Positions 41,173-51,430 of a stretch of 64,000 nt of DNA are shown here, one piece after another; positions within the stretch are counted from its first letter, which is position 1; the number at the start of each line of letters is the position of its first letter. The translations under genes were made by a program, and so were the position numbers. The notes beneath the pieces are model-generated. The model saw only the letters and a list, made by a program, of their open reading frames with translations. It ran no database searches and was not told the DNA's origin. The stretch covers positions 1 through 64,000 of the forward strand of contig NW_026570272.1 of the NCBI RefSeq assembly GCF_019649055.1, read 5' to 3'. Origin of the DNA: Paramacrobiotus metropolitanus (lineage: Eukaryota; Tardigrada; Eutardigrada; Parachela; Macrobiotidae).

Positions 41173-44100
41173 ATGGCCAGCCGAAACTCCGTAACCAGCG
41201 GGAATCCAAATGGGCACCGTTCAGCTAATCAAGGTATGAAGAAAGCACGATTTTAGATCTTTTGATTCAGTACAGTACGATTTAAACGAACACTCTCTGC
41301 ACTTGCTTGAAGCTGCAGTGGTGCAGCGACGCGCATGTTGGAAACCGAATCAGGGAATATTCCACGGATAATGTTTGCTATACTCTCAAGTTTCAAGCGA
41401 ATCGGGGTATCCATGATGTAGCTACACTAGACAGGCACTTAAGAGATGTTACCAAGTTCCGTATGAATTACGACCGGGAAATACGCGGCGGTTAGAGCAA
41501 GTAACACGACCGCCGACGCATTTTCCCAACAATAACATCAGCGTTAAGAAACAGCACCTATTTCGCTGGCAACATGCAGGTTCTGTTACGCCCTGCATTT
41601 TTGAAAAAGCACAGAAATGCAGGATACTGTCGGCAGAATACCGACCGACCTTGAAACCTTGACAAAATTTATCTCTGATTAAAAAATCTGGAATATAGAC
41701 ACTAGTGGAGTTGCGTAATGATTATCCCAGGTTTCTAATTCTTTGGTAAGCGCGGTTTGGTTTGGCTTGTTTCTTTGGTTTGTTTGTTTGTTTGTTAACT
41801 ATGAAGTCGTTAGTTCTACTGTTGGATGTTAGGTCCATCCGAGAGCGGCGCGGAAGATAAGTTCAAGGAGGTTATCGAGGTGAGACACGCGCAGTACACC
41901 GTACGCACTGCATCGTTGACACGTTGATGCTCGTAGGCATGCGAACGTGTGGAAGCCAAGTGGGAAGAAGAGCGGCAACGCCAACAATGTAAGCCCGTCT
42001 CCCGGAATTCATTACTAGTCCGAGGTGCGTTGAATACGGCGCTTCACTGACTGCCTACTCTTGCATATGCAGCGACAATCCGGACGCTGCAAGAACAGGT
42101 GATGGAGCACGAGCGTGGCGCTGCCGAGCAAAAGACGCTGATAGCCGAACTGCAGGCGGAGATCTCCGTGAAGGAGCGGATGCTGGAGGAGCAGCAGCGT
42201 CGCTGGCAGGAGCGGGAGGTGGAACATCAGCGGGAGCAGACGCGCATCCGCGATCTGGAGGGGTGTCTGGTCGAAGAGCAGCGCCGCGTGGCCGAGCTGA
42301 CGGCGCGCAATGCCACGCTGGCGCAGGTCACCGAGTCTCTGCAAGCGCCATTTGCCATATATGCCAAACTGATGGTAAGCATGCGTCCAGTTCATTTTTC
42401 TGTTCAATTAAGCTGCCCGGCCCGATTGAATGAAGGCATCAACTGTCGACTGCATGATAGTGCCGAATTGTACCTGGTACGGCTTGGCTACTCAGTAAAC
42501 AATCATTCAATCAGGCGCAAAGTTTGGCAATAACAACAATTAAAAAGGGTGTCGGAAAGTGTTTTTATTAGCCAAAGACGATATAAAAGAGTCGAAATAA
42601 GTGTCGAAATATGCAAAGTACGAGGACAGCTGGGTGCTGTGAACATACCCTGCACGATTAGGTGGCGATGAACAGCCGGCTAAATTTAAGCCTTTTTTTT
42701 TTTTTTTAAGCCTTTGCATTCAGACTGTGATATCAGTAGCGTTGCGAACTAGGGCTAACCAGCTGTTCATCGCAGCCTAATCGTGCAGGGTATGTTCACA
42801 GCACCCAATTGTCCTCGTAGTCAATGTACGAAGGTCAGTACTGGTCAGCGCGGTAATTATGGGTTAGCAGTATATTGCGCTGAAAGATCCCTGTTATTAT
42901 ACTTTGTTTTGTTGTTTGTTTGTTTAATGAGCTTAATGTCTACAACAATCAGGGATGTCCTGCACGAGGTCATAGACTAACATGGAGAAAAGGCTAGCGC
43001 ATTAGCGAAAGCCTTACATATAAAACATCACAAATCTAGACAACATGTAGTTTCACAGTAAACAGTAATGATCAACATGAAGTTGAAGGAAACGCTTAGT
43101 CCATTTTAAATCCGCCAACTTAACCGCATCCAGGCAAGATTCAAAACTGTTGATGCGGTTGTATGATTCCTGGGGCAGTCTGATCTCATTCCACAAGTGC
43201 GCCATTAGAAAGGCAAAGCTCCGCTCGCTAATGAACTTCCGTCCGTCCGAGGCGCAGGTGTCCACGGGTTCCACTGCGTAGGGATGTTCATCAAGGGACG
43301 TTATCTGACGTGTTCTGCCTGCAATACAAACGGCGGCAGTACCAAGTTTTTCCCGAAGTTTGAAAAATTTCTCTCCATAAGGTACAAGACGGAAAACCAT
43401 CTTGTACATCAGGAGCAGAGATTTTTGGATACGACAAAATAACAGCGACTTGTAACCCGCTTTTTTTAACGTTTCGGCATACTCAAACTTGCAAGGTCCG
43501 AATCTGATACTTTTTAAAAATCGGTATTGGCAGTCTTTTAACTGATCAATTATTAGCTTATGTTGACAGAAAGCTACGGAACTGCCATAATCGGCTATCG
43601 GTTTGACAAGGGAATCGTACAACTTCGTTCGAGCCGCACTGTTTTGATATGGAAACAGTGCGTTTAGGTAACGGATACGTTTTTTCATGCGGGTAGCTAG
43701 ATTTTCGCTGTTACGTTTCCAGTTTAGATGTCGGTCCAGGTAGATACTTCGCATTGTCGGATACTGGGATATTTTCACTGTTTAACGTGTATAAACTATC
43801 TGGCACTTTTATACGCTTTCTGGTGAATCGTACATGAGCGCTTTTCTTTGCATTGAAGTTTAGCTCGTGTTCAGCCGCATATCTAGAAACAATATCTAAA
43901 GCTGACTGAAACACCTGCTCGTCTTGAGGAGACTCAACTTTTTTTAGAAGACATACATCATCAGCGAAAACAAATACTTCACAGTCTTCTGGTAGATCCG
44001 GAATATCATTCATGACACACAGATACATTTGGGGGCCTACCATCGATCCTTGTGGAACGCCGCTTGTTACTTCTCGATGAGACGACAGCTTACCGTTTAC

Positions 44101-46209
44101 ATTCACTGCCTAAAAACGACCTTGTAAATAGTCACTAAAAAGTTCCACGAGAGCTTCGTTTAAGTTCAATTTACGAAGTTTGGTTATCACGGTGGAGTGA
44201 TCAACACGATCAAAGGCTTTACTGCAGTCTAGAAAAACGCAGTCAACATCAATGCCACAGTCAATAAAGTTCATGACCTTTTGCACAAGGATTTGATTTA
44301 ACAGTTCGGGTGAATGTTTTTTACGATAACCAAATTGGTAGTTGCGAATAAGATTGTTAGATGTTAGATGATTCGTTAATCTACCGTTAATTATTCTCTC
44401 GAAAACTTTGGATAACGGATGAAGACAGCTAACTGGCCTCCAGTTTTTGGGTATTGTGAGATCGCAGGACTGTTTCGGTATGGGGGTAACATAAGAAATT
44501 TTCCAATTCTTCGGAAATCGTCGTTCAGAGATACAACAATTGAACAAAATTTTAAGGGGAACAATTATTGCCGAACCACAAGTTCTAATAAGATGATTTG
44601 TCACAACAAACGGTCCGCTACTTTTCGAGATATCGACTGCTTTTAGCGCTTCCCAGATGTCACATTCATTGACGAAATTTTCATTTTGTTCAGATTTCTT
44701 GCCCACCGCCGATGACAGATGGCAGTGTGACGGGCACGGTAGGAGAGAATCAAAATAGTGTGCGTTCAAAACTTCCGCTTTCTCTTCGTCGGTTATAGCA
44801 ACTTTACCATAATGGTGCAGGATCGGCATACCCTGTTTATCGACACTTTTTCGTACATAAGACCAGAACTTTTTTGGGTCACTTCGGGAGGCTGTGGCAA
44901 CATCCTGAAGTTGTCGATTCATAAACTTTCTCGTCATTAAATCACACTTCTTAGCATAATTTTTCCAAGCTATTTTGAGTTTTTCCTTTCGCTCACCGAC
45001 ACCAGCCCTAACGTAACGCCTGTGTGCTGTATCTCTCGTCCTGATAGCTCGCTTTAGCGCAAGAGGAAACGATATCACAAATCGATTCTGCACTACTTAG
45101 TTGCCGCTTCCGGTCGTGTAGCTGACCGGTATTAATTTATTGCCGAATACGCTATAAGTTTTTACCGAATACGCTACAGTTACCCTACGTCGAGCGATTC
45201 GACACCGTGCTCATTTTTTTAGAATTCCAACGGCGCCATCGACAATCCTCTTGCCCCTGCACAAGCACACGCTGCACTTCCGGCTGTCGTCGCTGCGGAA
45301 GTGTAAGGATGTAGTGCTGCAGTTATTTAGTTAACCTGGAATTGTCAACCAGTATTCTTAGCTACTGCGCTGATTCGGAGCGTACCGTACCTAGAACGAG
45401 TAATCAAATGTAAATGTACCTGTACAGGCTGCCTTGAATTAAATATACCCTTAAGTGTAATATAGTGTCAACTTTAAACACTGGCTTGAGATTGGTTGAA
45501 TTGTTCTCTTTTTTGGTTTTATGATTAATTCCTGGAAGCGCGTTGTAATTTTAATTGCCTAGAAAAGCTAACGAAATGTACTTTATTTGGATATTGGTGC
45601 AGGCATCACGTGACGGTGGCTGATGACATCCCGCAATCGGCGACAGCACCAAGGCCAGAGCTCCCGGCGGGAACGGTCGCCGCGCAAGTGGCCGTCGACA
45701 CGGCGATGGCGGCCGTCGCGCCGCTCCCCGTGGCGGACGACGCAGCATCCAGCGTGGACGGCAGCCTGTCCGCGGACGGGGACCTGCCGCTGACGCTCTT
45801 CCTGGACCCACCCCCGCAGCGCACCGTCCCGCCACCGGCCTACCACTCCATTCTCCTTCTCCCTGCGGAACGCACGCTGCTGCAGCGCCTGAACGGCTGC
45901 ATCGAGTCCGAGTACCCGGCCCCTCCGGGGCCCGCTCGCCCCCCGAAGACGGTCCGTTTCGCGGCGCTGCCATCGCCGGTGGCTGGCGGGAGCAAGCGGA
46001 AGCGCTCGGCCTCGGTGCTGACCGCCGGCACGTGCGGCGTCTGTAGCGTGACGTTCGCCGATGCGGCGGAGCTGCGCCAGCATGCCTGTCCGCTGCAGTG
46101 CGCCGTGGAGGGCTGCGGCAAGACCTTCAGCACCGAATCCGCCCGGCAGCGCCACGAGAAGGGCCACTTCTCTCCGCTGAAACGGGGAAGCGCCCATGCG
46201 TCGCGCTAG
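41173..46209 (+). CDS. Z2: coiled-coil and C2H2 zinc-finger gene, 6 exons
   Basis: Exons: 41,173-41,233; 41,833-41,879; 41,937-41,988; 42,073-42,374; 45,223-45,302; 45,603-46,209. The sum is 1,149 nt, giving 382 residues with no interruption. Start MASRNSVTSG aligns with Z1. Exons 3-4 form a coiled coil (WEEERQRQQ, then EERMLEEQQRR-type heptads to FAIYAKLM), which suggests dimerisation. Exon 6 has an Ala/Pro-rich stretch, KRKRS basic patch, a CX2C...HXC half finger and a C2H2 finger CAVEGCGKTF with HEKGH at the end. Intron 4 (2,848 nt) has taken in an antisense LINE. A nuclear, possibly DNA-binding protein is inferred; the exact function is unknown. Confidence 0.77.
41777..41797. repeat. GTTT microsatellite in Z2 intron 1
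   Basis: Four to five GTTT units on plus, equal to the inverted LINE tail. It could be a LINE tail remnant or an independent microsatellite; no LINE body is attached. Confidence 0.5.
42905..45095 (-). mobile_element. LINE copy L2 (same family as L1), in intron 4 of Z2
   Basis: 5' truncated in ORF2 (begins at the FPLALKRAIRTRDTAH segment) and ends with an AAAC-type tail at 42,911-42,925. Antisense to Z2. RT motifs PKNWRPVSCLHPLSKV, FLDCSKAFDRVDHS, GVPQGS and FADD are present. The frame is broken by an in-frame TAG at 44,107-44,109 and a frame change near 43,770, so it is inactive. Confidence 0.88.
43053..45093 (-). pseudogene. LINE L2 reverse transcriptase, broken
   Basis: Three open pieces: 45,093-44,110 (RT fingers and first catalytic Asp), 44,106-43,711 (GVPQGS, FADD) in the same frame after one TAG, and 43,778-43,053 (C-terminal domain with DEHPYAVEP and SERSFAFLMAHLWNE) in another frame. 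High protein similarity to L1 shows the same family. Confidence 0.85.
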
Positions 46210-47150
46210 TTGTATGGACGCCTTACAGGATGCCGCACTTGGAACGGGAGTCGCGTTAGTCGTCTGTCAGACCCTTGATGTAAAAGTTAATGGTTTCGGT
46301 ATATTTCGTCGGTTACGCTTTGCACGAATATGCATCGCCGTTAAGATAATGCGATGATAACATTTTTTCCAGTTACTCGCACAGTATTATCAAATTACTT
46401 TGATCTAACGTCGGGTTGTTTTCTGTGGTGTAATCTTTTTATATGGTTTCTGACTTTCTGTCGTTATTCAGTTGGTCACCGTTGGCGTTGGTGTAACTCC
46501 AGTGCAGTGCTTGCCTAAATATTTTCTGCATTTATATTAGCCTGTAAGCCTGTTCTGTTATTTTTGTTCCGGGAAGATTTCCATTGCCGTGTTTTTCGAC
46601 TTTTTTCATAAAATCATGAATTAAAAGTATAAAATTTTTAAAATGTACCAAAAAAAGTTCCATTAGCCTGGTAAGATATCTTCATCAGCTTGTGGTGAAT
46701 AAGTTGGCTACTGTAGGAAAAATAATAAAAAAGGGAACAGCCAATTGTGACCTTAAGCTATCCAAAACTTACACAACGTGTACTTTAACCGTAGACCCCT
46801 CAACATATACGAAACTTTTACCACTTTGCAAATCGGCAATAAAAAGACAACAACAATCAACCTACTAGAAATAATTTCGTCCAATTGGTGAACTGGTTTT
46901 GAATCTGAATGGATTGTAAGTCAATGCACAAAGGCTAGCAAATAAAAACGTAAGCAACTGTTGCAGGAAGACTTCACCTACAAAATCAGTGTCTAATCAA
47001 ACAGAACAGCGAGTGAGAAAAGTCGTGAACGATGAGCCAACGGTAGAGAAAAACCGGCTGTTTATACGCAGCCCTCAACACTGAGCAGAACAGCGCAGTT
47101 ACAACAGTCCGACCACGGAGCTGACCAGAAACCGGCGTCCAGGAGACCAG
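46210..47150. other. Intergenic region between Z2 and F-box gene A
   Basis: Convergent 3' flanks of Z2 (plus) and gene A (minus). AT-rich. No supported gene. The 46,985-47,150 part matches the 3' flank of gene B (CAACGGTAGAGAAAA, GTTACAACAGT), so the A/B duplication includes 3' sequence. Confidence 0.5.
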
Positions 47151-47481
47151 GCAGTTAATCGAAATAGGGGCCCGTGTCAGGATAGCGTTGTGGGCTCCAC
47201 GCAGCGGGCAGAGGGGAACCAAGGGTTTCGCTGACTGTGAGGTTGGCCACCGTCAGGACGCTCAGCTGACCGACGTCCAACTGCCCGATGTCCGCCGCCG
47301 TCCACAGCCGCCCGCGGTGCACAGTGCCGGGACGCGGATCCGGGCTCTGGTAGTTGTTCACCGTCTGCAATATGCCTGCTACTGTTTATTCGGCAACGAC
47401 CAGCTTACATAACGCACATCCTGCGCTGATAAAACTATAACCAAAAGCCAATAAAAATTCCGTGTTTTCCCAGAACATATG

Positions 47482-47600
47482 CTGGGCACAATGGAAGGCC
47501 TGGATAAGCTCAACGAAATTTTTCTGTTATAGTTTAGTGTTTCTTTTTATATATATGTATTGCGTTTTTGATTTGACCAATAAAGTCCATCAATACCTAC
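47482..47600 (+). mobile_element. Retroelement remnant, copy R2 (last 15 codons and 3' UTR)
   Basis: On plus the bases encode GTMEGLDKLNEIFLL and a stop at about 47,531, identical to the end of R1, then a 3' UTR ending GACCAATAAAGTCCA as in R1. It is a severely 5'-truncated insertion just upstream (genomic) of exon 3 of gene A, i.e. within its intron 2. Confidence 0.8.
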
Positions 47601-48865
47601 TCCACTTTGTCTTAAAACCAAGAACGCAACTTTTCTGACCGGGACCAATTTTTCATCCAGAAACTAATTTGTCCGAACGAGCAGAAACCCGGTTTAACTT
47701 GGAATGACTCAATTCGAAAATATGAAAAGTTAAGCGTTTTAACTTGTGATGAAAAACACTGATCTCGTAAAATACACGCTCTCAAAAGAGCGACCCTGGA
47801 CCTACCTTGACAACATCTTCAATCTCAGCGTCATTGTGTTCAGCGATGCAGGCAGCGATTCGCTCCTTAACGGCCAGCCGGTCCAACGGTCGTTGCAGCA
47901 GCAGACCCTTCTCGAACACCTCCCACACCTGCACCGCCATCTCCTCCCGCGACTGCACGTTGAATACGTGCTGCTCCACAACCGCCTCCAGAAAGCTGAT
48001 AACGCGGCACTGCTTCCACACCATGCGACGGTCCGCCGCGAAATCCTCGGCCAGGCTCGTCAACCGCTCGACCATGTGCTCGAATACCACGTCAATTTGC
48101 CCGTACATGTAGTCTTCGGTATCGAAAATACTGAAGCAGGCCTGGAACAGCACCAGCGTCGGCAGGCGGTGACTGCCGCGGAGATGACGCACCACCGCCG
48201 ACAATTTCCGGCAGTCCACGAGCCCCATGCCGCTGAGGACCAGGGTCGTGGTGGCGGTGGTCAAGCATTTCAGCAGACAGGTCACCAGCCACATGTCGCG
48301 CATGAACGGGAAGTCGGGATACTCGGACGACCAGCCGTCGATGTGGATATCGGGGAAGTAGGTTTCCGTGGTGAGAATGCTGTTCCACAAGGCGCAGACA
48401 CGGCGACAGCGGACGCGCCGGCTGCAATCCAGCGATTGGAAGACCTCCACCAGCAGTTCAATCGGCAAAGCCAATACCGCACTTCTCGCAGAGGTTTTGC
48501 GCTGTTTCCTGGCGTTGTCCAGGGAGATTTCCCGGAGCACGTAGTCCAGGGTGAGTGAGGGATGGTCAGTCTCGGTCTTTTTCTTGGCCCAAGCGTACGT
48601 TCGTTCCTGCAACCGATACATACAACGAAATTTTAAAAAAAGGTTGGAGTTTTATTTTTATAATTTATATGCTCGTTGACATGCGTATTGAAAAATAAAA
48701 AGAAAAATAAAAAGAAAATTGATAATTATGTTAGCACTATTTCATTCAGGGGTCGGTGTTGCTTCAGGACGCATAATTCTTAATACATAAAAGCCATTCC
48801 CGTAAATTTAACCTGCATTCCTGCACAAATCACTTGATCGTATAACACTTAACAGCGTTGTTACG

Positions 48866-49592
48866 CAGAGCCTAAAATAGTGGAATTTTAAAGATTGACA
48901 CCCCCCGGGTGGGTGATCTGCGGTGTGGACTGGGGGGAGGGGGCATGGCGGCAAGGTGTAAGCCACTGTAGGGTCAAGAGTTACATCAAATGCCAGTTTC
49001 TGCGCGAAGACACGGAGCTTTCCCTCCAGAAACTGCTAGAACTTAGATTAAAAATAGTACTAATAAATCGGAATTTGTGGTACGATAGATTTTGGGCATT
49101 AAGCAACGGAATTTGCAGAATTTTAGCGGAAAGTATTTCCACGCGAAGCGCGAAGCCAGCGAGCGATTTTGCTGCAAAAATTGCTAGAACTTAATCTTAA
49201 ATTAATAATTAGTAGAAATAATTTTTCTTTGCAGCGAAAGCTTAAGGGCATGCCGCATGAAGTATGGTTGTATCTTGTATATAGTCTTCAGAAAAGATTC
49301 GCGCGAAGCGCGAAGGTGACGCACGTTTTTACTTGGAGAATTGCTAGAAATTTTATAAAAATTAGTTAAATATTACAAATTTCTTGTAAAGCACTTCAAT
49401 GAACACTCGAGTTCACTGCAACAAATAATATTCTTATTTATATTTTTAATTTATTTTTTAAATCGCGGACCCCCTCAATCTTTTTATTGCATTTTTCAAC
49501 TTTCAACAGATTGACAGTTTTTCCCGTAAAGTTTGACAAAATTTTTAAAGATTGACACCTGTGTCAAATAATTGACACTATTTTAGGCTCTG
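48866..49592. mobile_element. hAT-type MITE, 727 bp, in intron 1 of gene A
   Basis: Perfect 17-bp terminal inverted repeats (CAGAGCCTAAAATAGTG) and a perfect 8-bp target-site duplication TTGTTACG (48,858-48,865 and 49,593-49,600). Subterminal direct repeats TTTAAAGATTGACACC occur near both ends. No transposase. Confidence 0.92.
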
Positions 49593-49894
49593 TTGTTACG
49601 TTTCACGAAGGCATCTAACTTATAATCTGACAATTTCGAACGAAATTCAGAGACTTCCGGCGGAAGGATGAGTAAATGCAACCGCTCGGAGTGGCAGCTT
49701 CAGACGAATTGCATCTTGAAGTTTCGGAACTTCAAGATAAAATTTCCGTTTTCTACGGCGTCTTCAAAAAATGGTAAAATATAGGGTACAATATTTCCAT
49801 TAAGAAACTGAAAATAAATTAAGTAAAAGAAACCACTCCAAATTGTACGAGCTTGAAAAATTGAAAAACATGCAAGAACAGTGAATCAGTGTGA

Positions 49895-50176
49895 AAACGT
49901 TCTTCGTGGGTATGTGCATTTACATGCAAAATTCGAAAGAGATCGGTCCATAATGAGACTTTCGGTACACCTGATGCATATAAACATTTTGGAATTTTCT
50001 AACAGCCATAACTCCCGAACCGGATGTGTGCGCACAAACGTACGGTTTCCACGCCAGTGTATACAAATCATTTGGCTACAGAATGCCATAAAACAAGACA
50101 AAAAAGGATTTGGGAGTGCGCGATTTGGGAGTCGGACTTGTTCACGAATTTGGTACCATGTACCCGGCCACTTCCC
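49895..50176. mobile_element. TTAA-type MITE family, copy in intron 1 of gene A
   Basis: Inverted relative to the 38.7-kb copy: TTACATGCAAAATTCG, ATCGGTCCATAATGAGAC, CATAACTCCCGAACCGG and the end CCCGGCCACTTCCC next to TTAA (50,177-50,180). It ends only 14 nt from the exon 1 donor. The left end is worn. Confidence 0.65.
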
Positions 50177-51091
50177 TTAATGCCACTTACCACCTGTTCA
50201 GCTGTCAGTGGGGCGGCGGTCTGGCGCTGCAGATACAGCATGGTCTGACTGAGCACCGACGTGCGCAGCACCTGGCAGCGATACTTCAGTGCGCACTTGA
50301 ACATCTTCTTCAACACCTGGGACGTGTTGGTCCAGTAGGCGGCCGGCAGCGGACAGCTGCGGATGACAAATCGATCCTCCGTCACCACCCAGCCCCGCAG
50401 AACCTCCTGGGAGGGGTGGGGACGCACTTGCTCACTGGGAGCAGTTCGCGGACGACGCCGTGGGGCAGCTGCACCTCCACGAACAGGACTCCCTCCGATT
50501 CGAAGGGCTCCAGCTCCACTACCTCACCGGGGCACCACAGCCAGGCGCCGTCGCGCGCACGGGGCAGCAGCACCTGCATGTGTTGCGGCGTCCAGGGCTG
50601 GCCATGGCGTCTAGCGAAGATTTCCCCGAATTCAGCGAAGTGCGCGCGCTGTCCCGCACAGCGGAAATCGATGATCAGGCCCCCCTCCGCCACGTCGACC
50701 ACCTCACCGTGCTGTAGTTGGCCGTCGACCAGGACGTCCACGCCGTTCCACGCGTACACCGTGTGCTGCGCGTCCTCGTACACCAGCATCGCGCCGTTCG
50801 TGGCTAATGGGCTTTCTCGATGGCTGTAATATTTCACGAGTCGGTGGACCAGCAGAAATTCACAGGTTTATATGAGTTTTATCCGAGATTTAACCGAATC
50901 GCAATTCTCAGAATTCTGACCAAGTTGTCAACAACTTTCTCGCCTGTGAGAGTGATTAAGCGCATTATCTTGATTTGCAGCTGCGATAATATCAGGGATA
51001 CTCGCCAGCTGAAAAGCCAAACAAATGCCAGCTGACTGCTGCTAGCACGGTAAAGGCAGAGCCACGGTTTGCAGCACGCCTGCATTTTGAG

Positions 51092-51113
51092 CGTGATCGC
51101 CATTCTGGGCGGT
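51092..51113 (-). promoter_or_regulatory. Shared upstream motif, gene A
   Basis: Plus-strand reading CGTGATCGCC then TTCTGGGCGGT, about 300 bp upstream of the gene A start. The same motif precedes genes B and C. Contains a partial inverted repeat CGCC / GGCG. Confidence 0.5.
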
Positions 51114-51430
51114 CACGGCGGTGGATTTGCAATTCGTGCGCTTTGTGGTTCTGTCAAAATCTCTCTGTCATTAGTATTAATATCTAAATTTTTTTAAAAT
51201 GTTGCTGTTTTTTGTTGCCATATCGTGACCAGACTAGTGAAGTGTCTCAGGATATGTCTGCTCGGAAATAAACAAAACCAGGCACACTTCATTCGCGAAG
51301 CCACAGTCTTATCCGACAGAAGAGGGAAGACCCTCATGAACGAGTAACCAACGGTAGAGAAAACCCGGCTGTTCATCGGCAGCACTTAGCACGGAACAGA
51401 ACTCCGCAGTTACAACAGTAAGAGGACTGA

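Larger units (their letters stand above)
47155..50789 (-). pseudogene. F-box family gene A, 3 exons, with one-base deletion
   Basis: Exons on the minus strand: 50,789-50,191; 48,606-47,806; 47,364-47,155, phases 0. Exon 1 is the N-domain (MLVYEDAQHTVYAWNGVDV) but is 599 nt, one less than a multiple of three; the frame change is near 50,430, where the family sequence DQVRP becomes out of frame and resumes as VRPHPSQEVLRGW. Exon 2 has the F-box LALPIELLVEVFQSLDCSRRVRCRRVCALWNSIL and middle region DFAADRRMVWKQCRV. Exon 3 is YQSPDPRPGTVHRGRLWTAADIGQLDVGQL. Intron 1 contains a hAT MITE and a TTAA-type MITE. Exons 2-3 are intact, so the F-box half might still be expressed. Confidence 0.75.
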
